64,000 nt of DNA from Eumeta japonica (GCA_005406025.1 BGZK01001437.1:88925-152924), one strand, 5' to 3'. Shown: positions 26,768-38,964, counted from the stretch's first letter. The notes: generated by a model from the letters alone, not told the origin. Program-made: numbers and translations.

Positions 26768-29700
26768 AACACTCACTGGTACGCGCGCAGCTAGTGCACG
26801 TAACACAGACCGATGTACGGACACGACTGTAAGTTATATATACCAATATATATGTTACTAGTGCGCGTCTTCAGTTTCTGTACATCTGTACATCGGTGTT
26901 GTGTATTCAAGTATTGAGTATTTGTATACTGTGCGTTGTTTAAATTGTATTTTTGTTTGATTTGTATTTTAAATGCTCAATTTTATGATTACTAAGCTAT
27001 AAAAAGTGAGTGCAAAATATATTAATATTCTCATATACATAGATATAATACATATCTAAAAAACTATATAACTATATATACGTGTGTATGTATTTCCATG
27101 ACGCATGAATTGTTTATTATCTTATGACACTAAAATTAGCTGATATTCAATAATTTTTGTTTTCACTTCTGTCGGCAGTCCTCATTACTCCTTTATGTCT
27201 TTTCATTTGTTTCTTGTACTGAATTATGTCCATCACTATTTTTTTGGAACATTTCTATATTTTTCTTTACATGTATTAAATTTTTAGTAGCACTACATAG
27301 CAAACAACAATATCACATTACGATATAGATCTCAGTACCGACCTTGGTCAGCCATAAGTTGTGCAATTTCTTGAAAACGCAAATCGTAACAAATACCTAA
27401 TCCAATCTTAATGTCTTTAAAATCAAAAGTTGTGAGTTTGTCGCCAGCAGAACGAATAGAAGACTCTTTGAATATTATTTTTCCGGGAACATTTATGTCA
27501 TATAAGTGTAGCTGTAAAATAAAATAAAGTAAAATTAATGGGTACGTAAATGTCTTGATATCCCAAATTACATTAGGTTACACTAAAGAATTCATTTTAC
27601 TAATAGCTCGGTCATTATACGTGATTCAGGTGTTTAAATTGATACAATACTCATTCTTGTAGTTTTTTTCTAACAGTAATTCAATAAAACATTTTTTGTA
27701 GTTAAATCACATAAAGTAATCATCAAAATATTATTTACTTATAAATTTCATAAACTCATAAATTTGAAATGAATGCAAGTTCGGATACTTTCTATCTTAT
27801 ACCATGATACACAACATATTACATACATACTACAGGATCACTGTTTGTTTAATTACTGTTATACTCTATAACTATGCTTAGAAACTAATAAGTATATTTC
27901 TTCACTCTTATATTATTTTTAAGGACAAACATGTTATCAAATTATGAATAATATGTAAAATGGAAATAAAATTGAAAGATCCTATACATACACTCTCGGA
28001 CACGCACATATCCGTGTGCGTGCCTAAAAACGCGCACGCATGCAACACACGCATAGACAGCAAACACATTCAGTTTGCATTAAAGATCATGAAAATATAT
28101 CGCTCGCGGCTCTGCCCGCGTGGACATATAATGAATTCTTACACCTTTTACATCGACGAATGACTTCGCATTCATCATGATCCCGATCCTCGTCTCGCGC
28201 TTGATTCCATCCCCAGTTCCGTTCTCTTGTTTTGACCCCGGTGCTGCTTTTGATCCAATTGCGATCCTTTTCTTGAATTCAGTTGACCCAGTCTCATTAT
28301 CAATTGCTACCACTGTTTCGCTTTCAATTCCAATGTCGATTCTGATTTTGTTTCTGCTCTCGATACCAATGCTGTTCTCGATCTAGAGCTACATTTTAGT
28401 CCCGTTCTTGATATCGTTACTGTCTACACTTTTTATTCAATTCTAATCAAATCATTTTATATTTAAAGGTTTTTTTTTTGTAATTTTCACTTTAGTACGT
28501 TAAATATTTTCAGGGTAAAAAATACCGTATTTGTAGCCCAATAAGATCTCTTATCTTCAAGTGAAAGTTCCATCATGATCGATTGAGCCATCCCAATGAT
28601 TATTACGAACAAATAGACAGATAAAAATATTTAATAAGGGTTATTTGGGTGCTTTATAATAGATATAAATAACATTATGGACTTTAAAAAAATATTTTAA
28701 AAATACAGACAGACCTTCAATTTTATTTAGATGTCTAGATATAGTTGTCATTGGCAAGGCTAATAAACTTATCCATAAATAATCTATAAAATAAAAGGAC
28801 ATAGTATTGCGCACTGCACTGGCAAGCTACAAAATAATTCCCTTAAGAAAAAAATATTCAAGGACGAAATTCTCGTAAACAACCCCCTCGCATCCCGCTT
28901 TGCACTCTGTCGGTGCTTCTCATGCAAATTTATATTTTTAAATGCATTTTTTTTAGAGTGGAATTTTCAAGGGGCAATAAATCTTATTTGTTTATGTCAG
29001 ACATTACATGTATATGATCTATTTATTCTAGATATATCTTTGTAAAACATTCTACATGGCTATTCAACAAGTACAAATACTGGAGTGCAAGCACAAAGGG
29101 GCGAGTTTTGTTTTTTGCGATCAGTGCGTTTACAAGTCAAGCGTTTAAGTGATTTCGTAGTGACTTATTGTGGCTCTGTGTTTCTAAATATACCTACGCC
29201 TTCTGTTTTTCTACGAGTTTTCTTACATCTGCTCTCAATGGTCGAACCCTCTAAGGGATCAATACGTCATTACGTAGCAATATTCCATTATTTAAAAAAA
29301 TACCTCTTCACAAAACCATCATACTATTCCATTAATACCTTTCTATGTTTTGCCAATAATTTTCCGTCGACATCCCAAGCCGTGCATGTATTATACAGAT
29401 TATTACCAGATCTCTCAGTCATCGTACCAGCTATTACACAAACTCCAGCTTCCGTCGCGGCTTTCGATAGAGCTTGGCAAGTCTCCCCTGTTGGCACTTC
29501 TTCTGCACATTCTGCAAAGTAACTACTTTAGTTTCAAATTCATTATTAAAGTATTTGGAATAATAAATATCAATAAAAGTAGACATGTATGAAGCCCTTA
29601 AATATTTATGGTTTCAATTACAAAGTAATCTACAATTATAATATAATTTATTTTATATTTAATATAATAATAATTAAATAATAAATACATAATATAATAT

Positions 29701-32700
29701 ACATACATAATATAATATATTATGTATTTAAAGTCTATATATATTTCACATGCATATAGTTTCACTTGAAATTTTCTATTTTTCATTTATTAATGCAATC
29801 ACAACCGTCAACGTACGCAAATTTGCAGTAATGTTTCATCTTTGCCTAGATTGTTTATTCGGTAATCTAATTACTAGTGGGCTATTCTTGATACTTTCAT
29901 AATATATATATTAATATATGTGTGTACATGTGAGTGAGTGCGTGCACGCGTGCATGCACGTACACGTTAATACATGTCTTTTTCGGAAACTTCCTTAACG
30001 TTTTCAATCAAAATTTTTATTTTGATCAAATTTATCTATATGCGTGTGTTTTTTGTAAAGAAGATGTAAAAATATAAACGTTGCTTCATTTAGTGTTATT
30101 TCGTGGACATTCAAGGTGATTGTATTCTTAATATTTCATTGTTTCTGAACAATAAATTGCGCTACATTACGTAATTCACAGATGGCACAAAATAAATAAA
30201 CGTGTACGTAGGTATATTATTGGAGTGAAAACTTCTATAGACGGATGGAGAATAATTTCATCTAAGTCGTGATCGACATGGCCCGTCTAACGCTTACATT
30301 AGCAATAAGTGTGAAGTATTGCGCTTAGACAGCAGTGAATGTATTTGTTCATTGAATATAGTTATACTCTTTATTACAAAAGGGTATCTAGTAAAGAAAT
30401 AAACAAAAATCAACTCTTCCAGTTACTTTATGTGTTATGTGGATAGAATAAGAAATTAATAGAATTTCGTACCACGTCATCTAGTTATGAAACATATAAT
30501 TACAACAAAAGCTTAAAACATTTTGTTTTCTTAACGTCGTACAAATGGCGCCAATAACATAAAATGTAGACGATGTATCATATAGAGTATTAGAAATTGA
30601 ACCGCATAATGCTGATATGAATTATTCAGTACATAGTTTTATTTATTTTTCGCTGTATGATTAATTTGAATTATACGTTTATAAATAAACAGGTATTTCT
30701 TTCTAATGGAAAATTTCCTAACTAATGTGAAAGGGGACTTTTATATTTGCATATAATTTTTTAGATGACGCATTAAAGTCATTATAAAGAACAATAGTCA
30801 TATTTGTCTGCAACTAATTTAAATGTATTATTACACCGATGTATAATTTTATAATATTGACGTGTTTTATATGACAGAAAAGTTGTGAACAAATATCATA
30901 ACCGAGATTTAACTTGAACATATACTAAAACAATTTGTACATTTACTGTTAAAGTGAAAAGTTCTATAGGCAGGTTTTTCACACCTGTCGACAGTCCTCA
31001 TGACTGCTTTGTGTTCTTTTTTGCATGTTATCTTGTGTATATATATCATGTGTTTGTATATTGATTGTTGTAAAGAAACATAAGCAATTTTCCCCGTGGG
31101 AAATTATTATATTCCTGCGGCAAATCAAAAGCCACCAAGCAAAACTCGGTCGCCCAGACACTTTTATGCCTGTAGTTATTTTATTCTTCACATACTTCAA
31201 TTGACGAAGTTTTTCATTTAAATGTAAGTTTGAAAAACATGTTAAAGTTTAATGTTTGGCGTTGTGTCATTTTAATTTTAGTTTATTCATGCGATTCATC
31301 TAACTAATTTTGTCCTTTCCCGATTTTCCAATTTTTTTTCAAACAAAGTTAAAAAGTCATTTAAGCATTGCCCAAGAGAAAGAATGCATTTTTAATTGAT
31401 AAATAATCGGTAAACATACTTTTGAAATCTCTTCTTGTTTTGGGCATGTCTACCATTAATTAATATAACAAAAAAGTTGGACAATGGTCGACCTCGTGGG
31501 CGTCCCTCAAAACTTTTTGGATTGTTTTGAATAATTATGTTTTCTAGCACGAAAATAACGAAAACGTTATTGCTCACATTTTCGAACATAAAATTCTCAG
31601 CATTCTCTCGAAAGATGATTAAAGTTATAAAAAAATGTCTAATTGCCATTTTTCAAATATCTCGTCAAAAATCTTTTGAATGAAGCGTACCAATTTGGAT
31701 GGGGTTGCGACATTCGGTGCACGTTTTTGAGTTCAAAAATGTTTAGTTTTTAAAAATTGACCGGTTAAGAAATTTAAGTATCATATTGAAAAAACGTTTT
31801 TTCATCTTTTCGACAATGATATTTTGTGTTTAATGTAATCGATTTCAACGAGATGTGTGACTCTCGACGTAATTTTTTGAGCACAAAAATAGTTTCATTT
31901 TAAAAATCGATCACTTGAGAGATCTAAAAATTATTACGAAAATAACATATCTGATGAAGTTAGGTCGAAAATCGGATTGAAAACAATAACTCTTAAAATT
32001 TTATGGACATTTTAAAATTTCTGCATTTAAATTTAAAAAGATCTTATGGTTAAATCGCAAGCTTTGCTTAAAACCTTCTTTGTTAACTTCTTCGTTTCTT
32101 TCACTAGGACAAAATTTCATGAATGAATGGAACTGTTTTCCAATACATGTATTTTTACAGAATATTACATTTTTAAAACGGCTGCAACTGAAATTATGTA
32201 CCAAACCATAGAATACTGACTTGAACCAATTGGAGAATTAAAACATTCAGACAGAACCACTAACTGAGCCCCTTGTGCTTTAGCTTTGTAGATTTCAACA
32301 ATGGCATTGGCCGTATTCCTCTTCTTATCTGGTCCTACAGCTAACTGAACTAACGCTATCTTCAGTCCTGTAATGGGTAAATATATATTAACAAAAAATA
32401 TATATTTTTAACATCGCAACGTCAATTTTCTACATTCAATATATTCAATACCATGAAAGATGAGATCTGAACACTACATTACTACCTGTTCATACAGGTA
32501 TTGTAGCCTACATGCCTTGTAGTCAGCCTACAAATCGCATCGCAGCCTACAAATCGAATACAACGTGGTCATATACTCGCAGTAGCTAATTAGCTACGAG
32601 CCCTCTAAATCACTGTAGATAATATGGTCATATAATGCGTAAATTTTATTTTCCATAGGAATACGTACAGCGTTTCCATTCTGAACCAGGAATGTGCTAA

Positions 32701-32780
32701 GGTGCATCCGTTAGTCTTCATTTAAAAAAAAAAGCAATCTTATAGCTAACGAAATAAATTTTTACCTTGTTTCAGCATCG
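21187..32780 (-). CDS. Nit2: Omega-amidase / NIT2-type nitrilase, complete, six exons
   Basis: Carbon-nitrogen hydrolase expected to deaminate alpha-ketoglutaramate and alpha-ketosuccinamate in the cytosol or mitochondria. Exons: 32768-32780, 32217-32367, 29339-29522, 27343-27511, 22179-22412 and 21187-21275 (stop). All join in phase with GT-AG borders to 840 nt, or 279 aa, the usual length for NIT2. The catalytic triad is visible: Glu45 in VVLSECFNSP, Lys116 in KHRKLHLYD and Cys157 in GICYDLRF. The C-terminal half carries YPGAFGMKMGPLHWELL, ARAVDQQLWV and YVAWGHTTLINPWG, typical of the family. The Pro usually before the catalytic Glu (LPEC) is Ser here. The first exon codes only MLKQ plus one base, and its ATG fits directly before KIALVQ. 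Introns total about 10.7 kb and are packed with repeats. Confidence 0.96.
22774..23414. mobile_element. Possible 640 bp element ending in GAAGTGATAACTT
   Basis: GAAGTGATAACTT at about 22774-22786 is mirrored by AAGTTATCACTTC at about 23402-23414. The interior includes a GC-rich, GAGA-rich block (23250-23350). The same GTGAWAACTT motif marks repeats elsewhere in this gene, so these may be true termini. The short 13 bp match makes this tentative. Confidence 0.4.
24225..24440 (-). repeat. Dispersed GATTCC-type repeat, copy c
   Basis: The plus strand shows recurring GGAACC, GAGAGC, GGGAAC and GAATCGGGA words. This is the reverse complement of the repeat at 18585 and lacks a clear head. Confidence 0.5.
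24845..25020 (-). repeat. Dispersed GATTCC-type repeat, copy d
   Basis: GA-rich words (GACCGGAATTG, GCGGGGACGAGACTGGGATT) run into an inverted head, CGCGAGCGAAGTCCCGGACA followed by ACTAGTA. It is in opposite orientation to copies a and b. Confidence 0.55.
26587..26720 (+). repeat. GTGAAAACTT-started dispersed repeat, copy 1
   Basis: Starts GTGAAAACTTTTATAGGTAG and continues with AATTTCATCTAAGT, GATCGACATGG, CGTCTAACGCT, GCGCTTAG and CAGCAGTGAATG. The same order of blocks occurs at 30225-30345. The motif alone recurs at 30954 and, inverted, at about 33991-34008. It runs into the TA tract at 26729. Confidence 0.6.
26729..26762. repeat. (AT)n microsatellite
   Basis: About seventeen AT dinucleotides in NIT2 intron 4, following the repeat at 26587. 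Confidence 0.95.
28100..28400 (+). repeat. Dispersed GATTCC-type repeat, copy e
   Basis: The head CGCTCGCGGCTCTGCCCGCG is followed by recurring GATCCC, GATTCC, TCTCGA and CAATTC words, as in the copy at 18585. It lies in NIT2 intron 3. Frames on both strands are open but low in complexity. Confidence 0.6.
29523..32216. other. NIT2 intron 2 (2.7 kb)
   Basis: Contains a second copy of the GTGAAAACTT repeat (30225-30345), a third start of it (30954) followed by CTGTCGACAGTCCTCATGAC, which resembles 27175-27190, and loosely repeated AT-rich segments at 31650-31960 built on TTTTTGAG, AAAAAT and TTTAAAAAT words. No exon was recognised. Confidence 0.5.
30225..30345 (+). repeat. GTGAAAACTT-started dispersed repeat, copy 2
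   Basis: About 120 bp colinear with 26587-26720: GTGAAAACTTCTATAG, AATTTCATCTAAGT, GATCGACATGG, CGTCTAACGCT, GCGCTTAG and CAGCAGTGAATG. Both copies lie in introns of the same gene and the same orientation. Confidence 0.6.
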
Positions 32781-34069
32781 CTTTCAAAAAGTACATGCAC
32801 AAGATTAATGATGATCTGTTTATCTTATTTTTATTTTTTTGTAATAACTTCAATCACACTTTAAAATTTTCTATTTATATGAACTCGTACTAGTATAAGC
32901 TTACTACAAACAAAATACCCTTCATGCTACTATCTCGCTGTATTGCAGATCGCGGATTGCCAGACAGGCAGTAAAAACAGCGGGCCTAGCATGACACTAA
33001 AAAAGAACCTCTATGAGGCCGTCCTTATCGTGTTAATATAATGAGCGAAAGGAACAGTCTAGGGCGTCGTGCTAAGCCCGCTGGTAATGGAACGTAAATG
33101 TTATAAAAAAGGGACCTCTGTAATATTCAGCTACACTTTACATGAATGACCATTACAAAATGATTACATGATTTCAATTTTCGATTATTCTTGTGATATT
33201 AACAGTATTTGTATATTAAATAAATATCTGTATTTCAGGAAACTAATTTCAGAAATTTTTTAGTCTTTCTGAGAATATTATTCATTACGATGACAGCCGT
33301 TTTCGTCTATGCCACGATTATGTAAAGAATTTATTAAAATATTTAGTGTTGTTTGTTCATTGAAAATAAAATAAAAACAGTGTTTTTCGGTTACACGACA
33401 CGAAGTGAAACTTTTTTGGCAAAATATTCAGATATAGAGTTTGGAGTCAAAAAGAAATGTAAGAGAAAGTAAATTATTGTATTAAGTATTAATTCATGGT
33501 CACAAGATTCTTTTCATGACCAACTATTATTAAAAACGAAAGTCAAAATGAGAACACAGTTTAATTACTAACCCGGGACAGTGTTTGTTGGTTGTCTTAC
33601 GCGGGCAGGAGAAAGTAAATTTTTGTCGTTATTGTCTATTTCCAATTAATTAATGCCACTACTTAAAGGCAAAACCATTGTCAGTTGCAAAAAAGTGAGT
33701 TACAGGCATTGGATTCGATTATAATAAAAAAATAACGGGTGAACACACGCCGCCGGGACTGTAGTGGAGACGAACTACACGTAGAGCATTTGTTCAGCTG
33801 TCTCTCCTATCGCCGCTCTCCGCGCGGCTGCGCATTATGTCCATCTCCTACAGCCGTTGCCCTCTCGTCGCCGCCGCCAGCCTTTCTCCCCCTCCGCCGC
33901 TGCCGCCCCTCCCCACGCGATGTATCGCCTACCCCCTCCACGCGGCCGTAACGCTTTCTCGTGACAGAAAAAATCGTAATACTCCCCCGTCTATATAGAA
34001 GTTTCACTTCAATAAAGAAATAGCAATAATTTTTCACCAATATGTGTAGCTGCTCTCAAGGGTCTACCA
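32781..34069. other. NIT2 upstream flank, with GC-rich patch
   Basis: AT-rich DNA, then a C-rich block at 33735-33955 with CCGCCG and CCTCCG words. This ends next to an inverted GTGAAACTTC motif (about 33997-34010) like the termini in the NIT2 introns, so the C-rich block may belong to that repeat family. The NIT2 promoter should lie just right of 32780, but no distinct core element stands out. Confidence 0.45.
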
Positions 34070-34779
34070 CAAAGGTCGGCAGCCGTGGACCATCTCGGTG
34101 CGGCCCACACACAAGCCTGAGGTCCGCAAGAAAAAATACCGAAGCCGGCCGTAAAAAAGCCGGCCACTAGGATTTATACGGCCGTGCTGCTGCGCCGTGA
34201 GAGTATTCTCGAAAGCTCGCTCCCGCGCGGGATAATGAAAAAACCTATTCCATTTCTTAAGAACTTATGATCTAGACTGTGATGTTATGTATTGTTTCTA
34301 TAGAAAATGAAGATTTACTCTATTCAGTTCTAAATAGCAAATTCATTTGCGTTTATCCGCAACACGTGGCTGTCGGCGGCTCCTTTGAGGCAATAGGCGG
34401 CGGCACTCTTTGATTAGGCGCAGGTGTGCGGCGGCGAAAAAATTCAAAGCAACCGCCGCGGCCTTATAATCTAAAAGAAATCGATTTCTGATTTCGCATG
34501 AATTTAAAATTATTTTAGTAATTCCCAAGTTTATATTTCGAAATGCTAATTGTCTTTCTATTAAAAGTGTTGCTTCTACAATGAAATCACTAAATTATCA
34601 AAGTGGATTTTAATCGCATATTTGAATTCAAAAACCGTTAGGGATCGCGATTTCGCAATTATTCGAAAATCACGCTCTCAAACCGAAGACTGGTCTATAG
34701 CGATTCTCAAGCGATTTACAATCGATTGTCTGTCATTCGTATTTCGTATGAAGTGAATATTTTTTTTTTATGTAAATCG

Positions 34780-35679
34780 TTAGATTAAATAAATTCTTTG
34801 CACATTTATCGAGGACATTAGAATAATATGGTATAATGGGACTAATCTGATGATGAAGCTAGAAGGTAGGCATAGGAATTCCATAACAAAATAGCATATC
34901 CTAGTCGTGTTCGAGCTTGTCAGAGTGTCTTGAGATGTACTTTCACCATAAGTGATTTTTAGGATCTGATGATGGAGCCGGAAGATAACCACTAGCACTC
35001 CATAATAGAACAGCGTAGCCTGGTCTTATTTGGGCTTAATAGAAGTTTTTTAAGTGCACTTTGGCCATAATTTGCTTTCAGGGTCTGATGATGGAGCCAG
35101 AAGGTTAACACAGGTATTCCATAATGAAACAACGCAGCCTAGCCGTTCGAACTTGTTAATATGGTTGTGGAATACACTTTAACCATGATTGGCTTTCAGG
35201 GCCTAATAACGGAGCTGGAAGTTTCGAAGCTTCATCATCAGACCCTGAAAGTCAATCCTTGTCAAAATACATTTCAGGGCAATTCCAATAAGTCCAAATA
35301 CGGTTGAGATATATTGTTCCGTTATGATATGTTAATTCCGGTGCCAACTGTCGGGCTCCATCATTAGACCCTGAAAGCCATTTATGGCCAAAGTGCACTT
35401 AAAAAATTCTATTAAAGACACATACGACTAGGTTACGTTGTTCTATTATCGAGTACTAGTGTTTATCTTCCGACTCCATCAACAAACTCTGAAAATAACT
35501 CGTGGTGAGAGTACATCTCAAGACAACTCTAACAAGCTCAAACACGACTAGGATATGTTATTCCGTTATACAGTTCCTGTGCCTACTTTCTAGCTCCATC
35601 ATCAGATCAGTTCAATTACACCATATTACTGTACAGTCATCGGTCCTCGATAAGTGTGCAAAGTTTTAATTTAATCTAA
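34780..35679. repeat. 0.9 kb foldback palindrome made of eight about 119-bp units
   Basis: Left arm 34780-35226 and right arm 35227-35679 are inverted copies. The outer ends match (TTAGATTAAAT, CTTTGCACA, ATCGAGGAC and their complements). Within each arm, TCTGATGATG or its variant recurs at 34847, 34965, 35084 and 35202, and its complement at 35233, 35359, 35477 and 35597, a spacing of 118-126 bp. Units have diverged from one another. There is no ORF. It resembles foldback transposons with repeated inverted ends; it is probably an insertion in the 5' part of the hAT element. Confidence 0.8.
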
Positions 35680-36188
35680 TGCTTTTAAGTCGCTTAAAAT
35701 TACGTATAAGGATAACATTTTTTTATACACAACAATTTCGACTCGCAAATCGATTCCGGAATTGCAATCGATTTCTACTTTTACGTGTTAAAGCCCCGGC
35801 TTAAGCTTAATCATCATAAGCAAGCAGCTTAATCACAGCTGCGCACAGCTGTCGCCTCATTCCGTTGTGGATATTTGCCGGAAAATCACATCTCATCTGG
35901 TTGCCAGCTACGCGTTTCGTTTCACCTTTTTTCCCTTCGCTGATAGCTTCTCACGACGTATGAGGTAAGTACGCTGTATGCACTCGTGAGCAATTTGTCA
36001 TGATTTATTTAATGCTTGTTTATGTGAACCTTCTTATTGATTGGTAAATATTATAAGGACGGGGATAGTACTAGACTAGATAGTTATGTCATGTTTTCAT
36101 TATTTTATGAATGGCGACTTGAATTTGTAGGTACTTACTCGAACATATTTATTTTTAATTCTAAACAGATGTGAGTAATTAAATAAAC

Positions 36189-38964
36189 ATGGCTTCAAGA
36201 AAACGGAAGATAGAAGAAGAAAAAATAGTTTTTAACAAATTATGGACAAAATTATATTTTTTATCGAGTTTAATGGAAAACCGTTATGCTTGATTTGTCC
36301 AAAGAGTATTTCTGTAGTAAAGGAATATAACTTCAAGCGACATTACGGCACTGAGCACAAAGCTAAAAAAATTCACTATCTTCAAGGAGAAATACGAAAA
36401 AAAGACAATTTCGACTTTGAAATCGTCATTAAAAAATCAACAAAACATATTTAAGGTTGTGGTAACAGCGAATCGAATGTTCGTGCCAGCTACAGGATAG
36501 CAGAGATTCTAGCAAAAAGTGGACGTCCGTTTACCGATAGTGAATAAGTAAAAGAGTGCGTCTTAGCTATCGCAGAAGAAATGTACCCAGAGCAGAAAAA
36601 ATGTTTGAAAATCTTAGTCTCTCTGCCTAGAACTTGCACCCAACGTACCGAAGACTTGGATGATAATTTGTGTAAACAACTCAGGGATAAGGCGCAGACT
36701 TTTGACTGCTTCTCTTTAGCGATGGATGAAAGTACGGACGTGTCGGATACAGTACAGCTACTTATATTTGTACGCGGAATTGACGAAAACTTTACTGTTT
36801 TAGAAGAACTTGTGAAAATGTGCAGTTCAGAAGGTACAACTACGGGAGAAGATTCATTTCATCATTTGGAGTAAGCCCTAGATTCATTGCAATTAAGCTG
36901 GGAAAAGTTAACAAGTGTCACTACTGATGGAGGCAAGAACATAAGCGGTCAAAACAAAGGTGTTGTTGGGAGAATCATCAGCAAAGTGAAAGACTCTGAA
37001 TCTACTGTGCCATTGATTTTTCACTGTATTGTCCATCAAGAGGCATTGTATTCCAAGGTTATGTCCTGGAATGAAATATTGGATACTGTAACATCCACTT
37101 TTAATTTTATAAGAAGAAATAGGCTCACACACCGTCAGTTCCAAAAGTTTTTGGAAGATCTGGAAGCTGATAGTGGCGACGTACTTTACTACTATGAAGT
37201 GAGGTGACTCTCTCTAGGTGCTGTTTTGGAACGGTTTTTTGATTTGAGGAAAGAAATCGGCAACTTCATGGAGATGAAAAGAAAGCCGGTCGAATAGCTT
37301 ACTAACAAGTAGTGGATTATCAATCTTGGTTTTTTTTTTTGACTGATTTTACTATGGAACTAAATCAGCTTAACAAACGTTTACAGAGAAATTTCAAATT
37401 GGTTTGCAATATGTATTCAGCGCAAAGTCATTTGAGATGAAACTGAAACTGTTTATCAAGCATGTTGATGAAAGAAAGCTTGACCATTTTCCTAATTGCA
37501 AGAAAGCCATGGAAGAAGCTCTGCTGGACAGTTCCGGTTGTTCCTCCGTTGCGATCAGTCCCCTGGACCACCCGTTTAGTTTAGTGTATTACTGCGTGTC
37601 AGTGTTCCTTCGAGCCGCGTTCCGGAGTGTCGGGCTCCGCGCGTGTACGAGTGTGTGGGCTGCCGCGCAGTGCAAGTCGCGCGGCGGCAGTTAAGCCACG
37701 GGCGTCCGTCCCGGCGAAAAGTTCCGGCTACCCTGCCGTCTGTACGCCGAGCCCGCACACGGTTTCTGCGCCTATGGAGCGCTCCCGTAGTTTTCGCACT
37801 CCAGATACCGATTGCTATTTTAGTTATTTCGCATGTTTTTACGCGCGTAAATGGTTTTTTCCATTAACTGCGTGAGTGCGACCGCATGTTGACCAGCAGC
37901 GGCCTTTGGGGACGGGCTTCGCTCAGCGTCACAGTTAGCGGTCAAACTCTGTTAGTGATGGTTAATCCATTCCGAATTTAAATTCAGTTATGTTACGTTA
38001 CGTTTTTAGTAACGTTTATAGGTCATTTTTGAATTTTAATTTTAAATTCAGTGATTCAAGGACCTAACGCCCTCGACCGGAACCGTTACTTTTATAACCG
38101 CCTTTCGCGGTTTTTTGCCACCCCCCTCCACTACTCGCTTTTTCAAGCGTCGTCTATTTTATATTATACATGTTAATAGGTAGCTTTAGCTATTTTGCCT
38201 CTTCCCGGAGCAACACATTCATCTATGACGTTATTACGTCGTGGTAACCCGTAAGGGTTTTTTCTGACCTTCGCACTGTTGGCACTCCCTGTGCCTTCTG
38301 GCCGCTTAGATGCAGCCTGTATAGCCCACGGGATTTAATAGCCCATGGGCTAATGGCAAGCGCCGTAATGCTTCAGGTGGTTTTTAGTCCGTGAGAGTCG
38401 GACACACCCCGTGCGTCCGGGCGCACGGACTGTCCATAATGAATTTTTGGCCCTCCTTGTCCTTCGCACGGGCAGAAACACAAAAAAAAAAATGAAGCTG
38501 GAGATAATTTTGAGTAGCAAAATATTACAATGAGAAATGTGTGAACACAACTACAAACTGAGTTTGTAAATCGATTCTCCGACTTTAAAAAGATCTCCCT
38601 TAACATGGAAATTTTCCAAAACCCTTTTGAAATTGAAATTAATGATGTACCAAGCAATTTGCAAATGAACATAGTAGATTTGCAAAGTATTAGTACACTT
38701 AAAACGGCATTCAAAGAAAGCACTGACTTGGTACAGTTCTACGGAGGTTTGAGTTCTGAAAACTTCAAAGAATTGAAAAAGTTTGCTCAGCAGATAATCA
38801 CTATGTTTGGCAGTACATATTTGTGTGAGCAGACTTATTCGATTCTCATCTACCGCAGAAATAAGTATTGTTCGCGGTTAACAGATGAACATTTAGAAGC
38901 AATACTGCGTGTGTCTACGACTAAAATGAAAACAGACGTTAAAAAACTTGCAAGTCAAATGTAG
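36189..38964 (+). pseudogene. hAT transposase pseudogene (GTF2IRD2-like)
   Basis: The start at 36189 gives MASRKRKIEEEK. After a frameshift comes a BED-like finger with CLICPKSI and RHYGTEH, then the core at 36581-36874 (CFSLAMDESTDVSDT, TTTGEDSF), 36887-37207 (SVTTDGGKN, FHCIVHQEAL), 37404-37520, and the hAT C-terminal dimerisation region at 38605-38964 (MFGSTYLCEQTYS, RLTDEHLEAILR). In-frame stops at about 36452, 36545, 36872, 37205 and 37297 and several shifts make it non-functional. A retroposed segment splits it at 37520. The block order matches GTF2IRD2/ZBED-like hAT proteins, which are thought to derive from or form active transposases. No introns are needed to read it. Confidence 0.85.
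37521..38493 (+). mobile_element. Poly(A)-tailed retroposed insertion inside the hAT transposase
   Basis: The transposase reading breaks after GAAGCT (37515-37520) and resumes at a second GAAGCT (38494-38499), giving a target duplication of at least 6 bp. The 973 bp insert ends in an A-rich tail (38482-38492). Its 5' part is GC-rich (37560-37790) and its 3' part has GTGAGAGTCGGACACACC and GTGCGTCCGGGCGCACGG. There is no reverse transcriptase. It is consistent with a non-LTR element that kept only its untranslated ends, or a SINE-like passenger; the family is not identified. Confidence 0.7.

Larger units (their letters stand above)
22413..27342. other. NIT2 intron 4 (4.9 kb), repeat-filled
   Basis: Holds a GC-rich patch with CGCGTTACGTTACG (about 23360), two minus-oriented GATTCC-type repeats, a run of nine G at about 25343-25351, a (TA)n tract and pieces of a GTGAWAACTT-ended repeat family. 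No host exon was found in it on either strand. Confidence 0.6.

Noticed and set aside
28177..28386. Open frames on both strands over the GATTCC-type repeat
   Set aside because: The protein is low in complexity, and the same nucleotide pattern recurs in either orientation at many sites, so openness comes from repeat composition.
29085..29522. 145-codon plus-strand ORF
   Set aside because: Its second half is exactly antisense to NIT2 exon 3, which has a clear protein match and splice sites; the first half has no recognisable domain.
33739..34040. Arg/Pro-rich ORFs on both strands
   Set aside because: They stem from a C-rich simple-sequence block next to a repeat terminus, without start context or domain.
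37576..37875. Overlapping ORFs of 60-96 codons, Arg/Ala/Ser-rich
   Set aside because: They fall in the GC-rich 5' part of the retroposed insert; several frames are open together and none has a domain.
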